Source: SHAN690 sp041391765 (GTDB taxonomy: Bacteria; Bacteroidota; Bacteroidia; Flavobacteriales_G; Salibacteraceae). Taken from it: a stretch of DNA of 64,000 bases. This document shows positions 62,701-64,000 of this stretch, one piece after another. The notes under the pieces were generated by a model. The model saw nothing but the letters and a program-made list of their open reading frames with translations. It was not told the DNA's origin and did not search any database. Each line of letters begins with the position of its first letter. Position 1 is the stretch's first letter. The DNA lies in NCBI GenBank assembly GCA_041391765.1, contig JAWKNJ010000031.1, positions 1 through 64,000 on the forward strand, in the 5' to 3' direction. The position numbers were made by a program, and so were the translations under genes.

Positions 62701-64000
62701 ACGGAGGCTTTAAATTAACTGATGGCGAGGCACTGGTCGACTATTTGAATGTGGAGTATTCCATTCCTTCGGCTGAAGTGATCGTTGATCCTACAAGCTT
62801 CGCAATGCGAAACACACCTGTATTTGATGTTCGTAAGCAAAGTGCCAGCACAGAGTTAGTCGTGTCTCATCAAAACTTCAAGGATTTGCGCTACGAAATC
62901 AATGTGGATGCAAATGATTTTCAGTGTTTGAATACAACATTGGTCGACAATCCTGACTATTATGGTGAGGCATATGTGACCGGTATTGTGAAGATCAATG
63001 GGTCATCTGCTCAAACAAGCATTTCGGTGGATGCGGAAACCGATGACGGAACAAAACTTTATATCCCACTTTCAGGTTCAGGTGACGTGAGTGAATTTGA
63101 ATACATACGCTTCGTGGAGCCAACATCTTTCTCTAAAGTTTACAAGACGAAAGCGCTGGATGACGAGGTGAATACAATGGTGTTGGACTTTAGGCTTTCG
63201 GTTTCCGATAATTCTGAAATCCAGATCATTTTCGATGAGAAAGTTGGCGACATCATCAAAGTGAAAGGCGAGGGTGACATGCTGATGCAGATTGATAACA
63301 GGCACGTTCAACATGTTTGGGAATACGTGATTACCGAAGGAGATTACTTTTTACTCTGCAAAATGTGGTGAATAAGAAGTTTACCGTAGCCCCGGGAAGC
63401 TAGCTCATTCTGGAATGGTGATCCCGACAAGGCGCAAGTGGATATCGTGGCCAACTATAAGCTCCGCGCTTCTCCATTAATCATGGTCGAATCAATGATT
63501 GGTCCTCAAGATGCAGGAGGTCCGTATGAACAACGTCTTACCACCAATGTGGCTTTATACATGGATGGTTTGATGACAAGTCCGGACATCAGTTTCGGTG
63601 TGAACATTCCGTCATTGTCTGAGTCTGATGTGGCAAATCAGCTACTTGACCCGAACGTAGCTTCTCAGGAACAGATCACTTCGCAGGCGTTTTCATTGCT
63701 CTTAGCTAACAACTTTAGCCCTGGAGCGGGTAATGTTTCTCTGGGAGGAACCGGCCAGAATACTGGATATGAAATGTTGAGCAACCAGCTAAGCAATTGG
63801 CTTTCTCAATACTCAGACAAGTTTGATCTTGGAGTAAGGTACAGCGAAGGCGATGCGGATCAGAACACTGCAAGTCAGACCGAGCTTTCCTTCTCCACAG
63901 ACTTTTTCAATAACCGTGTTTCGGTAGAAGTTAACGGAACGGTGCAGGGAAATACTGAAACGGATAACACACAAGAGAGCAACAGCAACGTGGCCGGTGA
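59727..64000 (+). CDS. tamB: TamB-like translocation/assembly protein, frame broken twice near the 3' end
   Basis: TTG 59727 (MKNSQNRPRKTIKKAIR) precedes the N-terminal membrane helix (LLLMMVLILVLIPFILGGLL) and is preferred over an upstream GTG at 59694 that overlaps tsaD. The rest is a long beta-helical DUF490-like protein (repeats such as LDLDVKGSGVELNTLEVEAVG). The frame hits TGA at 63369-63371, but the DUF490 end resumes in frame 0 from about 63405 (FWNGDPDKAQVDIVANYKL) and continues to the window end. Between, the protein reads correctly only if one T is added in the T5 run 63348-63352 and one base is removed near 63399-63402. The protein would bridge inner and outer membranes for barrel or lipid transport. 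Confidence 0.85.

Overview
The window comes from a member of the Bacteroidota, most likely Flavobacteriales-like. The evidence is several secreted proteins with type IX secretion C-terminal sorting domains, GldL- and GldM-like domains, two HYC_CC_PP proteins, an adaptor with a DUF3347 tail next to CusA, an ECF42/DGPF pair, and one exact TAnnTTTG promoter element. No integrase, transposase, rRNA or CRISPR array was found. One tRNA is present (tRNA-Leu, anticodon GAG).

Layout. 1-687 is the end of a fused isobutyryl-CoA mutase. 709-2879 is a frameshifted secreted repeat protein. 2999-4626 is a HipBA toxin-antitoxin pair beside a 2H phosphoesterase. 5374-8202 is bounded by two near-identical 122-bp direct repeats, each encoding a tiny Cys-rich peptide. 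Between them lie an SRPBCC protein and an ECF42-type sigma/DGPF operon; a SigZ-like sigma factor follows. 8826-17601 holds four tandem SpoIIE/PP2C phosphatases with the same catalytic end and four different sensory N-termini, followed by the vestige of a fifth. 17723-23681 carries a MerR/TipAS regulator, a secreted subtilase, a class B1 metallo-beta-lactamase with a GNAT gene, and an FMN-dependent glutamate synthase-like protein.

23685-43966 is dominated by copper and redox functions. It has an MbnP/MbnH-like locus with two diheme enzymes, three T9SS cargo proteins, then a long minus-strand run: AraC-like regulator, HMA-MauE protein, HYC_CC_PP, CusA, CusC, CusB, a thioredoxin-like protein, a metal-binding lipoprotein, a CopB-type ATPase and a T9SS redoxin. 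A second MbnP/MbnH locus lies at 55056-57632.

44198-49822 is the most unusual part and is probably a defence system. It is a tight four-gene operon encoding (1) a protein that fuses an Hsp90/MORC-like GHKL ATPase to a histidine-kinase-like H-box and ATPase, (2) a receiver-domain protein with no DNA-binding output, (3) an HNH nuclease and (4) an Eco57I/TaqI-like N6-adenine methylase. I read it as a restriction-modification module gated by a phosphorelay. Its upstream flank has a cluster of TGGCGC words and a decayed copy of the 3' end of a GNAT gene that lies intact 1.2 kb away. Six copies of a roughly 100-bp repeat sit between that GNAT gene and tRNA-Leu.

The right end carries a methyltransferase, a large thioredoxin-like lipid- or envelope-associated protein, the second MbnP/MbnH locus, an HPt protein, an outer-membrane-like protein, tsaD, and a TamB homologue whose reading frame is broken twice within about 50 bp near 63350-63402.
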